Part shown: piece by piece, positions 39,990 to 52,674 of the stretch
How positions within the stretch are numbered: position 1 is the first letter of the stretch
Layout: the number at the start of each line of letters is the position of its first letter
From: Plectrocnemia conspersa
Taxonomy: Eukaryota; Arthropoda; Insecta; Trichoptera; Polycentropodidae
DNA: 64,000 nt
Direction of reading: 5' to 3'
NCBI GenBank assembly: GCA_009617715.1
Contig: VTFK01000535.1
Span: 1 to 64,000 of the forward strand
Translations under genes and position numbers: made by a program
Notes under the pieces: model-generated
The model's input: the letters and a program-made list of their open reading frames with translations, nothing else
Database searches by the model: none
Told to the model about the DNA's origin: nothing

Positions 39990-40740
39990 GAACAAGTTAT
40001 TTAAATGCGAATAATCACTTTTATATAATTATAGTCTATAAACTAATGTTCAAATAAAATAAAAATTCACTAACTGTGTCATAAACAGCTACTAGAACAT
40101 CCTTAAAAAATAAGTCCAAAATAAGTACAGTAACTCATTCACAATAAATTAAAATATAAAATCTTTGATTAGTAAATAATACAACAATTATAATTAAATG
40201 CGGATAATTATTGTTGTATATTTATTGTTTTTTAACTGAAATTTGTATTAATTATAAGAAAAAATGAAATACACAAATACAACAGTGATTTTATACGTTT
40301 TTAACCTAAAATCTAGAAAAATTACACCACTCTACTAACTTTGTCATGAATATTTACTAGATCATCCTTTTAAGATAAATACAAATATGCATTCATAATG
40401 CATCAAATTTTATTAATAAACAATTTAAAAACAAAGCGTTTTTACGTTTTCTTATAAAATACAATCATTAAATTATTATAATTGCAACATTTTTAATTGA
40501 ATGCAAATGAAGCTAGTATATATTTATTGTTTATAAACTAAAATTCAGACACATTATACTCATATAAGTCAAATTAAAAATACACCTTTTGTACAATAAT
40601 GTATTCATACCGCAGTAAATTTCATTTCTATGAAATTTTATATTAACAGTTATAATTGAATGCGGTTGAGTACTGTTTTTAATTATAATATTTAAGCTGA
40701 AATTAAGAGACATTTCACTTTATTAAAATACTGATATTTT
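39990..40740. repeat. Diverged tandem repeats downstream of the 40.8-kb gene
   Basis: Anchors of the form AATGCGGATAATTATTGTTG recur at about 40,010, 40,195, 40,500 and 40,660. ACTAACTGTGTCATAAACAG at about 40,065 recurs in altered form at about 40,335. The copies are degenerate and unequal in spacing. They lie just beyond the 3' end of the minus-strand gene at 40,774. Confidence 0.5.
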
Positions 40741-40773
40741 TATATATTTTTTTGAGAAATAAAAACTAAATAT

Positions 40774-41997
40774 TTAACCAATATAGTAAAACATTCCGTG
40801 ATCAAATCTATCATAAAAAATTTCGTTGAATCTAAAAAAGCGTGCTGCATTATTATTGTAGTACAAAAATCCCAATTCATTAATGAGATAAATATCTCCT
40901 AAATCACCACGTTTGACTCTATATTGCGGTGGAAATACATATGGAATATTTTCGTTATTGTCATTTGATGAAAATATCTCGTTACGAAATTCATACAATT
41001 GTGACTGATGTGATAAAGCTCTACTTTCATCCAAAACGACGATATCTTCCCGTCTTTGCTCTATTCCAACCAATTCTGTTGCCAGTTCTTCATATGAGTA
41101 CATGTCATATACTATTATGTTTATTAAATACGGAATTAAATCAAAAAATTCCGACGGTTCAATAGAGTGCCAGTAATCCGGCGGTATTGAGATTGGTCCA
41201 GTTCCATGTACCGCAACTGATGGTAATTCAACATGGCTTCTAGTAATTGAACTAGATGGTAAATTGTTCGCACTACTACTTGCTCTTGAGCTGCGATGAA
41301 GATTATTTGCTTTCTTATAAACACCGTTTTTCAAGCCGCGGCTAAAAAACATTAGGCATTAATACCTTGGTATATTATTAGATAATAACATATATTTGTC
41401 CCATTAATTAGTTACTTTATTTGACGATTTAAAAATAAGTTCAGTAAATTATAACTTTTCCATTTATATGGATAATCTTCGAACTTTGTATTACTAATAA
41501 ATTTACTAAATCTAGTTTATTTATACCATAAATTATTCTTTAGTGTGATGCAGGACGAGCGTTCAAACAATTTTAAATTTAAGAACTACGACAAATAAAT
41601 AATAAGAAAAAGCTCCTTGCTTAAAAATTTGTAAAAAAGTAATTATGGTATCATCAAATTTTTGTTATACTACTATTGGTTTTATTTTAACTTATTTTAT
41701 GTATAGCGAAAAAATCGTCATTTAATTTGAATTATAAGATTCATTACTTACATAAAATCTTTTCTTAAGATCTTCATTGCGATGCTGATTTAATTCAATG
41801 AAATTAAAATCACTGGTTCTCAACCACAAATGCTTAAAATAAGGTAATCCCCACGCTAAAACAGAAAATAATCAACTATAGGATTAAGTTGGTTTATTAT
41901 TATTCACTTCATTTGTACCATACATTTAGTCTGAAGTTTAAGCTACAATCGATGCTCTTCACTTGAATTTTGCCACTCTCGTAAACCGAACTTGTAG
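40774..41997 (-). CDS. Possible multi-exon gene of unknown family (partial)
   Basis: The last exon is 41,341-40,774 with an acceptor TTTTTTAG. Unspliced, it would start at an ATG at 41,352 and give 192 residues. Upstream, three splice-flanked segments keep one frame: 41,585-41,527 (59 nt, 19 codons plus 2), 41,855 or 41,832 to 41,752, and 41,997 to about 41,924. Acceptors follow TTTGTCGTAG, TTCTGTTTTAG and TTTGTTGTAG, and the second segment has a GTAAGT donor. Phases fit if the third segment uses the inner acceptor at 41,832. The other option starts at an ATG inside the first segment (MYAWGLPYF). The C-terminal 190 residues have a serine-rich stretch, then PPDYWHSIEPSEFFDLIPYL, then an aromatic and asparagine-rich tail (LGFLYYNNNAARFFRF, ending FDHGMFYYIG). 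No cysteine-rich or known domain is present. I did not find a first exon or promoter. Confidence 0.5.
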
Positions 41998-44510
41998 CTA
42001 CAACAAACATGTAATCATTATATTTTATAACGTCAAACAAAAACACAATACAATTAATGGTTTGACTGAATAGATTACCATAAATTTTAATAGATAAAAT
42101 AATAAATATTATTTTTGAACCTTATCTCTGTCCTTTAGAAAATTGTTTACTTGTTAGTTCTTTAAAGTATAATCAATTACGTTATTAGCATTTAAACTTA
42201 TTAGAAAAAAATAAATATTAATATTATGCGACTATACGTAATCTGAAAAATATTTTATAAAATAAATCCAAGAACCAGTTACCAATTTTCAAAGGCTACA
42301 ATATTAAGTAAATTAAAAAATAATTAAACGCCTGATTTAATTTAGTTCTATTAATAAAGGCAAAGTCATTATCGTTTAATTACTTTTAGTTGGCCTGGAT
42401 TCTTTCTGATCACTCAAAATTTGAGCTGGATTTTAGTTTGTTTTCCATGGTTTTGATTATATATGATTGTGTCTTTGATTGTGTTATGACGCCCTACTTT
42501 TTCATAAATTGACTCTTGAGAAAAATAAAATAAGGGGAAGTCAAACAAATCTAAATTGTAAGGAACTGGAATTATGTTATGTACAATTTAAAAGTATAAG
42601 ATTTTTTCAACCTAAATATTTTTTTACACAAAAGTGTATCATATGCTTAAATTAAATTAATTGCGTAATGATCAGATAATTTTTTCAACTTTTACTTCAC
42701 GCTATATTATAAAAAAATATTGAGTGAAATTTATTAATTATTCATATTTTAATAAAACAAATAGTGAATATTGTATTAAAATTAATAAGTGGTTTGGGTT
42801 AGAATTTCATATGGATGCAAGTGTTTTTTTTTTATCATGACTGTGAAATCAGAATTAGAATTTATTATTTTATTTCAATTAATCATCAAAGATTAAGTTC
42901 ACCTGAAATTTTTTAATCCCACGGATAAACATCGTGATGCTTAATTAAAATTGAGCTAGGTCGTACATATTAGGTAATAAAAATGATATAATATGAAATA
43001 TCAAAATTAATTTTATTTTGATTATTACACTTTAACGCGTTTTAAAATATTTTTTTCCTCCTGTCAATTATATTAAGGGTGATGTCTATACAAAAAATAT
43101 AAAATATGGAAAAATATATACTGCTGTTGTTCAACTAAATAAACCAATGAACCTATCCAAAACATATTTTTTTAAATGTAAATACATTTTTAATGATTAT
43201 TTTTCCGTATTTTATTTTTAAGATAAAAACTGTAGGTATAATGCTTCACAACTCTAAAATAATATTTGATTAATATGTCATTGTTTCAAAAAATTTAAAT
43301 GATAAATGTTTCAATATTTTGTTATAAACGATGCCGTTACGGGCTTACGAAATAAAAAGTACCTTAAAATAAACCATTTTTGAATTATTTTAGATCATAT
43401 AAACCGTTCTATTACATATTTTTAATTGGTAAATGGATATGAGTTTAAATTATTAAGCTTAGCATATGATTTTGAAGTAACGAATAACTTACTATCTAAA
43501 TCACTCTGTTTTCGCTTAGCAAAATAAGCTTAAAAGTATTATTAAAAATATCAACAATCGATGACCAAAAAATAATTAAAAAGTATTGCACTTATTCATG
43601 CATATATAAAATATCAAACTTGTTATGATTGTTAGATAAATTTACGTCATTTTTAAAACGTTGCACTAAATATTTTGATATTAATTTTAGTTTATATATA
43701 TAAAGATAATTTTTGTTTAATTTAAATTTTGACAAAGTCAAAACTACTTACAATATTAGTGGAAGGATGGAACGTGCTCGTAACTAGTGTGCGAACTCAA
43801 GCGCCGCTACCAAGATACTGAAATTAAGTTTATTGAATTATATACACCAAATAAACAAATCCGATATAAAAATAAAGTACGTTTATAGTTATGAATGATC
43901 AACTCGGTGTTGTTTGAAGTCCTTAGCTCAAGAAAGCTACTGTGGCAGTTTACTTCCGATATAAAGATTGCAAAGTATGATTAAGGCAATCATTTAAAAA
44001 AAAATATTAGCGGTTAACTAGGGATGCCTTTGTTAACACAAATTGACGATGCATTTATTTTTCGTCATTATCGTCATTTGAATGTTTTGATACCGACAGC
44101 TTTTCTATTCAATCAAATTCTCTTTGATGTTTAACAATGGTAGCAAGAAGCAAACATGTCATAATAAACTTTGTGTTATTTCATGAATTCGCTTAAAAAT
44201 AGATAAGTAATAAGTATCAGAATAAAATATCATATTATCTAAAATACGATATAAATAATAATTGCATATATTTTATATTAATAAAATAGTGTATTTTACA
44301 TTTATTTAGCTGTTTATGGAACAAAGGGCAGCAGGAAATCATTTAGATGCAACGTTTTGGAGTATAAATATAAATTAAATCTAAACCTAAACCTCACGTC
44401 TATGTGCCCGGGATTTTTGATATACTACCATGCATACCATCAATCGTAGTCGTCGTCTTTTAAACATAATCTCACTGCGCAAATAAGATTAAAATTATAC
44501 AACAAATGTG
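41998..44510. other. AT-rich DNA upstream of the 40.8-42-kb gene
   Basis: Possible upstream exons of the minus-strand gene could hide here. One splice-flanked 66-nt segment (43,817-43,752, acceptor AATTTCAG, donor GTAAGT) has stops in all frames and could only be a non-coding 5' exon. Nothing else was recognised. Confidence 0.4.
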
Positions 44511-44512
44511 CT

Positions 44513-44617
44513 TTAAATATGTTTTAGCACGAAAATAAATTCAACTCTAGAATAAACGTTTATCACCGAAACCAAAACACTTATACATTGTATTGTAACC
44601 GCTAATATAGTACGCAT
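44513..44617 (-). CDS. Signal-peptide-like short frame, perhaps a first exon
   Basis: From the ATG at 44,617 the frame reads MRTILAVTIQCISVLVSVIN and then VYSRVEF, a good signal-peptide shape (basic n-region, about 16 hydrophobic residues, small residue before R). It ends after 34 codons. It may be the first exon of a gene running leftward on the minus strand. However, the available GT donors leave phase 0 and did not join cleanly to any downstream segment I tested. It could be a remnant. Confidence 0.3.
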   Translation of the reverse strand: MRTILAVTIQCISVLVSVINVYSRVEFIFVLKHI

Positions 44618-44755
44618 GGTTTTGCTTGATAGTTTGTTTATTTTTGTATAGTAATCAGGAACAATGGTTTCACATATAGAGAGATACGTAGAAGACAAAT
44701 TCGTGCTTTAAGAGTTGACAAATAATTATAGATAAGGGTTTTTCAATTCATCTAC

Positions 44756-44759
44756 TTAA
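44756..44759. repeat. TTAA target site, left copy
   Basis: TTAA lies immediately outside the left terminal repeat of the piggyBac element and matches the right copy at 45,693-45,696. Confidence 0.85.
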
Positions 44760-45692
44760 CCCGCCGTTGGTCGCACGGCGGCGCAGCGCTCACCCTATCG
44801 GTTTTTTTGATGCCGTTTTTTTTGCATGAAACATATTAACTTTCGAGTCCCTCTACTTTTCAAGAATTATGTTTTCTTCAATATTGCAGGCTCACACACG
44901 TGTTTACTAATTTGATATACATTTGGTTTTGCGTATTAGTTGTGTTATATCAAGGATCGAGAGAGAACGTTATTTACGCGGGTTAGATTCGTGCTGGAAA
45001 TTTAATTTTTTGGTAGTTCTTTTTATTAATATTTACTTTTTTGTTGTTATTAATATGTTTTTAATTTATTTTATAAATATATTTTATTTAACTCTTTTGA
45101 TAGATAGTATAAAAAAACTATTTTGAAATTTTTTTTCGATTCCTTAGATAATTTAAAAAATTTAAACAAATTTATCGCAAAAGCTTGCAAATAAAAGTAT
45201 AGCAGTATTTAGAAGAGAAACCTGACACTACGATAATTCATCACTTAGAACCAAGTGAATAAAATCGTCCAAAATGTAATTTTTGCTCTAGGAAAAAAAA
45301 CGCAAAATCACCATCAAATGCCACATGTGCTATAACCCAATATGAAAAGAACTGTCATCGGCATTATGTCCAGATTGCATAGCTAAGTATTCAAGTAATC
45401 AAGATCAAAAATGATATATATTTTTTCATGTTATTTTTAAAGTTTTAAACATATATCTAAAAAAAAAAATTTTACTTTTAAAATATTTATTATTTTATTT
45501 TTCTTCTTTCGTTATGTAAATAAAAGTTTTAAAGAATTTATTTATTTTATATATACAACACTAAGATAAACCAAAAATTAAAAAAATAATAAATATTCGA
45601 TATTTAAACTTAAAAACATAAAGAACCGAGAGGCGGCTATTCGCTCAGGCGCGACCAACGGCGTATGCAACGCTCGCGCGACCAACGGCGGG
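44760..45692 (+). mobile_element. Short piggyBac element with intact ends
   Basis: The 933-bp element is bounded by TTAA on both sides. It has perfect 15-bp terminal inverted repeats, CCCGCCGTTGGTCGC at the left and GCGACCAACGGCGGG at the right. The right end repeats the inner motif GCGCGACCAACGGCG a second time. The TTAA target duplication with C-rich ends is diagnostic of piggyBac. The interior is AT-rich and much shorter than an autonomous element (usually over 2 kb), so it is an internally deleted, non-autonomous copy. Perfect ends suggest insertion more recently than the MULE or the LINEs. Confidence 0.9.
45210..45415 (+). pseudogene. piggyBac transposase C-terminal cysteine-rich remnant
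   Basis: In two frames the interior reads RPKCNFCSRKKN and then KCHMCYNPI, stop, KELSSALCPDCIAKY. That is the C-x2-C ... C-x2-C ... C-x2-C spacing of the C-terminal cross-brace zinc finger of piggyBac transposases. A TGA stands where a cysteine (TGC or TGT) is expected. The catalytic DDD domain is absent. This confirms the family call from the ends. Confidence 0.7.
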
Positions 45693-45696
45693 TTAA
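45693..45696. repeat. TTAA target site, right copy
   Basis: Second copy of the TTAA duplicated on insertion. Confidence 0.85.
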
Positions 45697-45699
45697 ATA

Positions 45700-47560
45700 G
45701 AATATATAAATAAATTAATATATAAAAAAACGTATTGTGGAAAATTTACTAGTTTAATTTACTGATCAAATATCAAAAATATTTTGTAAATTAATGTTTT
45801 TTTAACATTGGTTGTTTAATGAATTTAAGCTTTAGTTATATACATAAGTATATAACATTCACCCTCTATTTATTACAGTTTTAAGAGGTCAATCTTAGGT
45901 TGTGTTTGTGCGTGTTTTAAATTATTGCTTAGTATCGATTTTCCATTAAATTATTTATTATGTTAAAAAAAATAAGATTTTAGTATATGTTAACTAATTT
46001 TTAAACTGAAAGATATAAAAAAGTAGATACAATATATCCAATGCTGGAAAGGATCAGATGATTTAAACTATAAATTTTAATTTTTCATCGAAACATAAAA
46101 ACATCGCTACGATTTTTTCTAAGAATTATTGTATTGTCAAATTAAAAATGCTTTTGCAGTAAACTTTCAACATAAATCAGTATCGTCTCGTGACTAATAT
46201 AAATAATAATTATTATCACATCCTTTCTTTTATGTTTGAGTGACGATAAAAACGATATCTGCACCATTCAAGTATTGAAAACACGGATTATTTGAATTGT
46301 GATAAAACTACTCCTTGATAATTTCCCGATTGCCATTTTTAAAATATTTTAAACTTTAAAATAAACTACATTTTATAGTTATATCACTAGTTTCAATCTC
46401 TACAAAATTCAATACATTTATTTAACATTAGCAAAAGCTTAATTTTATTTGTACACAAATTTAATAAATATTTAAAATAATTTTTAAAAATATGAATTTA
46501 TTTCAAGCATGGATAATCCGCATCCACATAATTCAGAAGTTAAATTGTGGCTAGTTTGTAACTAATTTCGAACGCGCAATATGGGACTAGTATTTTTATA
46601 GATACTAAATATAAATACCAAAATAATAAAAGAACAAATAATATGTACCAATACTGTCATGTACGTAGAACGAATGCCGACTGACAACCCTGACACGGGA
46701 CGACTGACAACCCTGAAGCGAAGATACGAGTAATGCGCGGCGTTTGAATAAGCAAAGATTAAATAAAAGTGTATAGTACCGGTGTTGATATAAAATGCGT
46801 CGTTTGATTCAGCTTGGGATGAGCATCGCTATGCTGATATCTTGAAGGCGATGTGATTCACGCAAGGATTTTGGGTTGATCGCAAAGCAAACAAGAGGAG
46901 CGCAGACTACTAGTTCCGAACTCAAAAACCTAATGACCGGTTGGTGCGAAGAGAACGCTTACGTTAATTTGTCACTATATCTAAGGTGGTGGGGGAACTC
47001 GCGATAATTCAAGTACCAAAGCATCGGGCGTCTAGCTAACTTTTCTTTGTGTTATATTATATATATATATTCCATACAACAAACATGATAATTTAAATAA
47101 ACCAAATTTTCCGTTAATAAATATAATTTTGGGCCAATTAAATAAAAAAAAGCAACATTAAAATTTTTAATTACAAATCTAGCCATAAAAACTTGCTAGG
47201 TTTCCCTCATATAATAAATATAGATTACTGCTTTATAAAATAAAAAGTAAATTGTATAAAAGCTATAAATATCCACGAAAAAATGTTAATTATACACAAT
47301 GGAACTTCGGATTTCGATTAACTTGCTTAATGAGTGTTTCACAAAAAAGTCAATTTTTTTAATCATTGCTGACTTGATAAACGAATTATGCATCACATTA
47401 TCTTTCTCTTCCTGTCAGTCGATGATTTCTCTTGTGTTAAAAACATAACTTTTCAAAAATAATTTGCCACTTTTTGATTATAGATGCTCATATTTTAGAC
47501 TATTGTATTCCAAACTTTATGTTACTACGCCCTTCTTTAGAATATAAATATTTTGGCCTC
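45700..47560. other. Intergenic DNA with one GC-richer patch
   Basis: The block 46,650-47,035 is GC-richer and contains a short internal duplication (GACTGACAACCCTGA, twice at about 46,680-46,712) and AATAAAAGTGTATAG. It could be a solo LTR or other repeat, but no matching ends were found. A (TA)n tract lies near 47,058-47,070. Confidence 0.4.
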
Positions 47561-47564
47561 TCAA

Positions 47565-48122
47565 ATTAATTAATATACACGTATTTGTCATGTAACGCGG
47601 TAGAACGGCTTTCCGGCACCTTTTTTACTGTATTTCTATTTTTAAAAGCAATTGTCAATTTGTGTAACATTTTATTTCTTTATTTTTACGTAAATATGAC
47701 GTCAATATTTTTATTTTCTTTATATTTAGGTGTAAAAGTTGAACCTAAAGTTTAAAAATAAATGAGTTTCGGTTACCTCACAATCGCCGGTCCCACTGAA
47801 AATATACCAAAATATTTTTATTTCAAATGGGGGCGTTTCAGAATAAAAATATTTCAGCGCCTCCTTAAACAACAAAAATTCTGATCGTAGATAATTAATA
47901 TACATGCAGGGCTTTTTTGTCAAGTAACGCGGTGGAATGGCGTTTCCGGCACATTTTTTTATGTTATTTGTATTTTTAAAAAGCGATAGACAATCTGGAA
48001 AACATTTTATTTCCTTATTTTCACGTAAATATGACGTAATTATTTTTATTTTCTTTATATAAAGGTGTAAAAATTGAATCTCAAGTTAAAAAATGAATGA
48101 AAATTTCGGTTACTTCTTATTC
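47565..48122 (+). repeat. 333-bp-spaced tandem repeat, two copies
   Basis: The blocks 47,565-47,785 and 47,890-48,122 align over about 200 bases: TAACGCGGT, then a TTCCGGCAC-like run, TTACGTAAATATGACGT, AGGTGTAAAA and TTTCGGTTAC, offset by 333 bp. A third partial echo (GAGTTCCGGCACTTTTTTTA) lies at about 48,556. The minus-strand 65-codon frame at 47,726-47,923 lies across the copies and is not supported. Confidence 0.75.
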
Positions 48123-48260
48123 ACATATTATGGAAATATTGCTTTAATAAGAAGCTATGGAAAGTATGGATGCGTAATATAGAAAGATAAGAAGATGCAT
48201 TTTAATTTACATTTTTTTTACAATATCACGATTTTTAATAAGTGAGAATCAAATGAAGCA

Positions 48261-48416
48261 CAATAGGAGAGCGCAAAAAACAATTGCCTCTTCTCAGAAG
48301 TAAAAAATCCACGTCAAAACCAATAAAATAGTGCCGTCGTCGACAACGATTTTATTACTTTTGACGTAAATTTTTTACTTCTGAGAAGTGATAGTTGTTT
48401 TTACGCTTTTCTATTG
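48261..48416. repeat. Long imperfect hairpin, MITE or foldback-like
   Basis: Left arm 48,261-48,329 and right arm 48,349-48,416 are inverted copies over about 67 bases with few mismatches. Both contain CTTCTCAGAAGTAAAAAAT or its complement, and ACGTCAAAA or its complement. The loop is about 19 bases (GTGCCGTCGTCGACAACG). There is no coding capacity. This is either a small foldback or MITE element, or a source of a long hairpin RNA if transcribed. Confidence 0.8.
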
Positions 48417-48419
48417 ATC

Positions 48420-50860
48420 AAAATACGATTTGAATGAACTTAATTAATTAAATCAATTTTTTTTTATGCGATTTGTTGCATAAGAAAAACTGCTTTAAAT
48501 TTAATTTAAATGATATTTGAACAAAATTTTCTTTAATAAAATGTTTTAGGAAAAGTGAGTTCCGGCACTTTTTTTATTTAAAAAAAAGCCATGCGTATAT
48601 GTATATTTAAAAATAGTTTAATATACATGAAAATTAATGTCTGTATATATTATATAATATAACAGAAAATTTTAATTTAAAAGTATCATGTTTTGTAAAA
48701 ATATTTTACAATTATATTACTAAATTTACATTGGTATGATACACTTACATTTCCTATAAAAAAATACCTTAAAATAGAGAAAAATATTAAACATAAGGAA
48801 TATTAAAAGTAAAATATATTTAACAATCAAACAATCACCTATTTTCAGATTTTTTGTGTGCGCAATAATCTGCTCCCAGAAAAATGTATTAATTCAAAAA
48901 ATGAAAAAAGTTTTTTTCAAAATAATAACAAGATTTTACTATAAAGTACCTTCATATTTTTGTTTATGTGCTTATTTATTATTATATATTTTATCACTAC
49001 AACTTATGTACAAAATTCCGATCCACATAAATATGATATTGCAAATGGCAGAAGTACTTGCATTGCTTTGCTTTATAAAGTAATATATTCTCCACTTAGA
49101 TTCAAGCAAAATTGAATTAGGGTTTCACTTTGAAATATCGCATTATACTTATATAATTTTTTTCTATTCACCAGTAGTCAATCCAAAATCATCTTCTTAA
49201 AAAAAAGTGCATGAGCAGACAATTGATGTGTTCAGTAATTATATTTTTGTTTGCTTCAATATCAATCTCTGGCACAGAAATCATTTAAAAGTGAAAAAAT
49301 GTCAAACTCGTTATATTTTAATTATGGTTTTTATATCTCAAATTTTTGATAAATGCTTTTACTTAGTATTTTTGAATCAGTGAATGGATTTGTATTGATT
49401 TATATTTAGAACACTCATTTTTTTCTAAATTTCTCTAAATAAAAGTATAATCAAATTCCTCTAAATTTACCATAAGCCATTTATTTTGTTTCGAAACGCG
49501 AGACAATAAAATTTTTATTTTTAAATGCTTTTACATATTCAAAAAACATTTGTATATATAATGTTTATCGGTGTGCCTAATATGATCGAAATTCGCAGAA
49601 TTCGTTCTTCAAAAAGAAATAAAATATTATAAAGGCCCAATATTTTTTATCAAAAAAAAAGTTTGTATTACGCTTTTGAATTTGCTGTTTCCTTACACAA
49701 ATATTTTATTTTAATAAGTTAAATTATTCGAACGCGGGTAATTTATTTCTGGATATTCAATTTACATGTAAATCCGCAAAAAATAAACGCCGATACGGAT
49801 CCGATCTTCACGTTTATCAAATTCGTCTAAAATATTATTAGCTATTGTATGTACAATAAATTCCATAAAATTGTATAAGAAAAATGTTCCATTAATTTTT
49901 CTGAATTAAGCAGCTTAAAAAAAGTTTAAATGTCGTCTCTATTAATAAATTAAACATTTTCTTTCTGACACTTTCACTGCTCAGTAATTTGAACAACATT
50001 GTGCTATGCATATTTTATAAAATTCAGAAAGTTTAACGATTATAAAAGTAATTAATAATTGATTAAGATAAGTATTATTAACTAATACAATAATTATTTG
50101 TAATTAAAAGTTATTATTTTTTTCACTAATTCGTTACATAAATGAAAAAAGGGGGAGAAAAATATATTCAAATACTTTATCTGTTGTTTATTCAATCTTC
50201 GAATAGTTGACAAAAACGAATAATTAATAACCCTAATGAGGAAGCATGTGTGAAACATGATTTAAGATACTCCGTCTACTGCTGATAAAATCGACACCAC
50301 TGATAATTTTGTATCATATATCTATTTTTGTTTTTATGTATGAGAATCATTTTTCATACATCATATTTTTTGCAACAATGAATTAAAAACAAACAACAGC
50401 AAAAAAGTTTTGCATTTTTTTAAGCATACTGAAGATCCGATATTTTTAAACTTTCGATCGATAGCCATCTTGATTTATCTCATATATTAAATTTTCGAAT
50501 AGTTGTCGTTTGAATTTGAACATATCGGAGATGCTTCTAAGATGCTTAGAAGTATCTCGCAAATACATTCGCTATCTTCTCATCACCTTCATAATCATTC
50601 AGATTCACTATATCTAATCTGTTTCGCTGTTCGTGTCAAATTAACGATGCTCCAAAAAGTATATTTATCACTTATTTCAAATGCATAAGCACGAAACGTT
50701 GATTAAAGTATTAAAAATGTGCAAGTGCTTCGTTTGGATCCTTGCATTATTGGACAACACTACAATCAGCACTTGATTACACATCAACCAACATATTAAA
50801 CTTACGTGTAATAATAAACCAGCAATATCTAGATTTTATATTTTCAACTATCTGTCTACA
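48420..50860. other. AT-rich intergenic DNA
   Basis: No gene or recognised repeat. The 75-codon frame at 48,856-49,083 is hydrophobic and AT-driven, without splice or promoter support. Confidence 0.5.
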
Positions 50861-50869
50861 AATTATGTG

Positions 50870-51330
50870 GTGTGTTATGAGTTCACAATAACAAATAGCA
50901 TAAGTCTGTTTATGATTCCTGTCATATTTGTGTACACTCGGTTCAGTATCGATTCACTTGCGTTAACGTAGCCGTTAATTTGTTTTAAGTTAATAAACAA
51001 TGACGCATAATCAACTGAGTGCCAAATGGCAATGGTGGCTGACGGCAGATTAAAATCGCTTACAATGATTATATTTGCACGGCCAACCTTTGATGAAATT
51101 TAAGATAAATTATTTTTAAAAGATTGTATAATTTTATTCGTTTTTATAGGCGAAAATATATTGAACAAATATAAACAGTAATCCACTTTTATATATTTTT
51201 ACATCTGCAGTAGTTTCTATGGACGCAATGCGTTTCGCCTGAAAAACGCTTTTGCGAACACAATATGCCGCCTTCTAGTTTGGCTTTGTCTTTTCGAAAC
51301 ACTACGTCCTAAATAAAAATATTCAGCCAG
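50870..51330 (-). pseudogene. LINE endonuclease remnant (CR1/jockey-like)
   Basis: The minus strand reads YCVRKSVFQAKRIASIETTA, then after breaks SSKVGRANIIIVSDFNLPSA, IWHSVDYASLFINLKQINGY, and SILNRVYTNMTG. The order matches the C-terminal half of a LINE endonuclease: the I(G)DFNLP catalytic block, W, L-x-Q-x-N-G, then LDLVxTN. S stands where G is usual before DFN. It is fragmented by stops and frameshifts. Confidence 0.7.
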
Positions 51331-52670
51331 AGCAGTGCAACAAAAAAATTGCGAACTTTAAATAACATGTTTGACTAAACAATCCCATCACATTATATCA
51401 CAACAGAGATAAGGCCAGAACTCCCCGGAAAGTTAAGGCGTCGTTGCCATTTATTTTCTTTCAATTAAATATCTATTCATTTATGCAAACATTTACATTG
51501 ACAGGTTTAGTGCAACATACATTAACTACAAGTCAAAGCAAATTAAAAAAAATCGTTATTATAGTTGCAATGAATTTTATCAACCTATTCAACGTTCAAT
51601 TATGTTATATTTATTATTTTTTAATTACGCCCAAAATGATGATCCTAAGTCGGCAAAAGAGATGCAAGACAGAAAATACATGATAAGCAAGCCATCACAT
51701 CTTAAATATTTTTTTAACTATAACTTAATAAAAACACGCTAATTTAAAAAACATATATAACACCTTTACAGAGAAGATACATATATCAAAATAAAAACAT
51801 TTAAAACCATGAAATACAAAAGTATATTACTTAATTATTACTATAAAATGTAAATACAATAATGTATCAGCAAATTTTACAAAAATAAATAATTTTAAAA
51901 TCAAACAAATACAGGTTGCTCTAATTTTTCTATGTTGGCAGCATTGTAAAGCAGACAGATGTCAATAATCACGCGTGCTCAAAATGTCAAATGTTAGCTT
52001 ACAACAACACCGCCAAAATCATACGATTTATTTATTATTTATTTAGCTATTATATCTAATTGCTTAAGCACTAAATAAATTTAGTTATAACATAATAAAA
52101 ACATGAACAGAATATTAAAAATAATTTTTAAATAAAATTTATTACTTAAGGCAAAATAGGGTTTCATTATTCCATTAAGAAATATGCAACCTTTTTATTT
52201 TTGCGGATTTTCTTAAAAATATTAATATAGAAATTTACATTTCCATACAATATTCCCCTGGCCGTGCTCGTTTTCTTACACCAAATAATCCGTTTTTGTA
52301 ATAAATGTATGTAAATTTCGATTTATCATTAAATACGGATTAAAATACTACCGTGACATATTATTTTTTAATTTATATACAAATACTAAAACATTCATAT
52401 TTAAAATTTCTTGAATATCCAACCATTTAAATCTATTAATCATACTTATACAACCAGTAAATCTAATGTGAATCTAATAAATTACTTTTGTAATAAATTA
52501 AAGTGTCAAACAAATGTAATTTACATTTTTTATAATATTAATTTAATATTAATTTATTTGGCAGAATAGAATACCGTGAATATTTTTTTCTTTAGAATAA
52601 GCATAATTCATTTTATCTTTTTTCTTTCTATTTTTTTTTTAAATGATGAAACTATTTCACTTACACTTAT
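51330..52670. other. AT-rich intergenic DNA among LINE fragments
   Basis: No gene recognised. The 79-codon frame at 51,444-51,683 has no supporting feature. Confidence 0.5.
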
Positions 52671-52674
52671 TATC

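Noticed and set aside
40929..41165. Plus-strand 78-codon frame
   Set aside because: Antisense shadow of the last exon of the minus-strand gene at 40,774-41,341.
43752..43817. 66-nt segment with good splice acceptor and GTAAGT donor on the minus strand
   Set aside because: Stops in all three frames, so it is not a coding exon. It is kept only as a possible 5' UTR exon.
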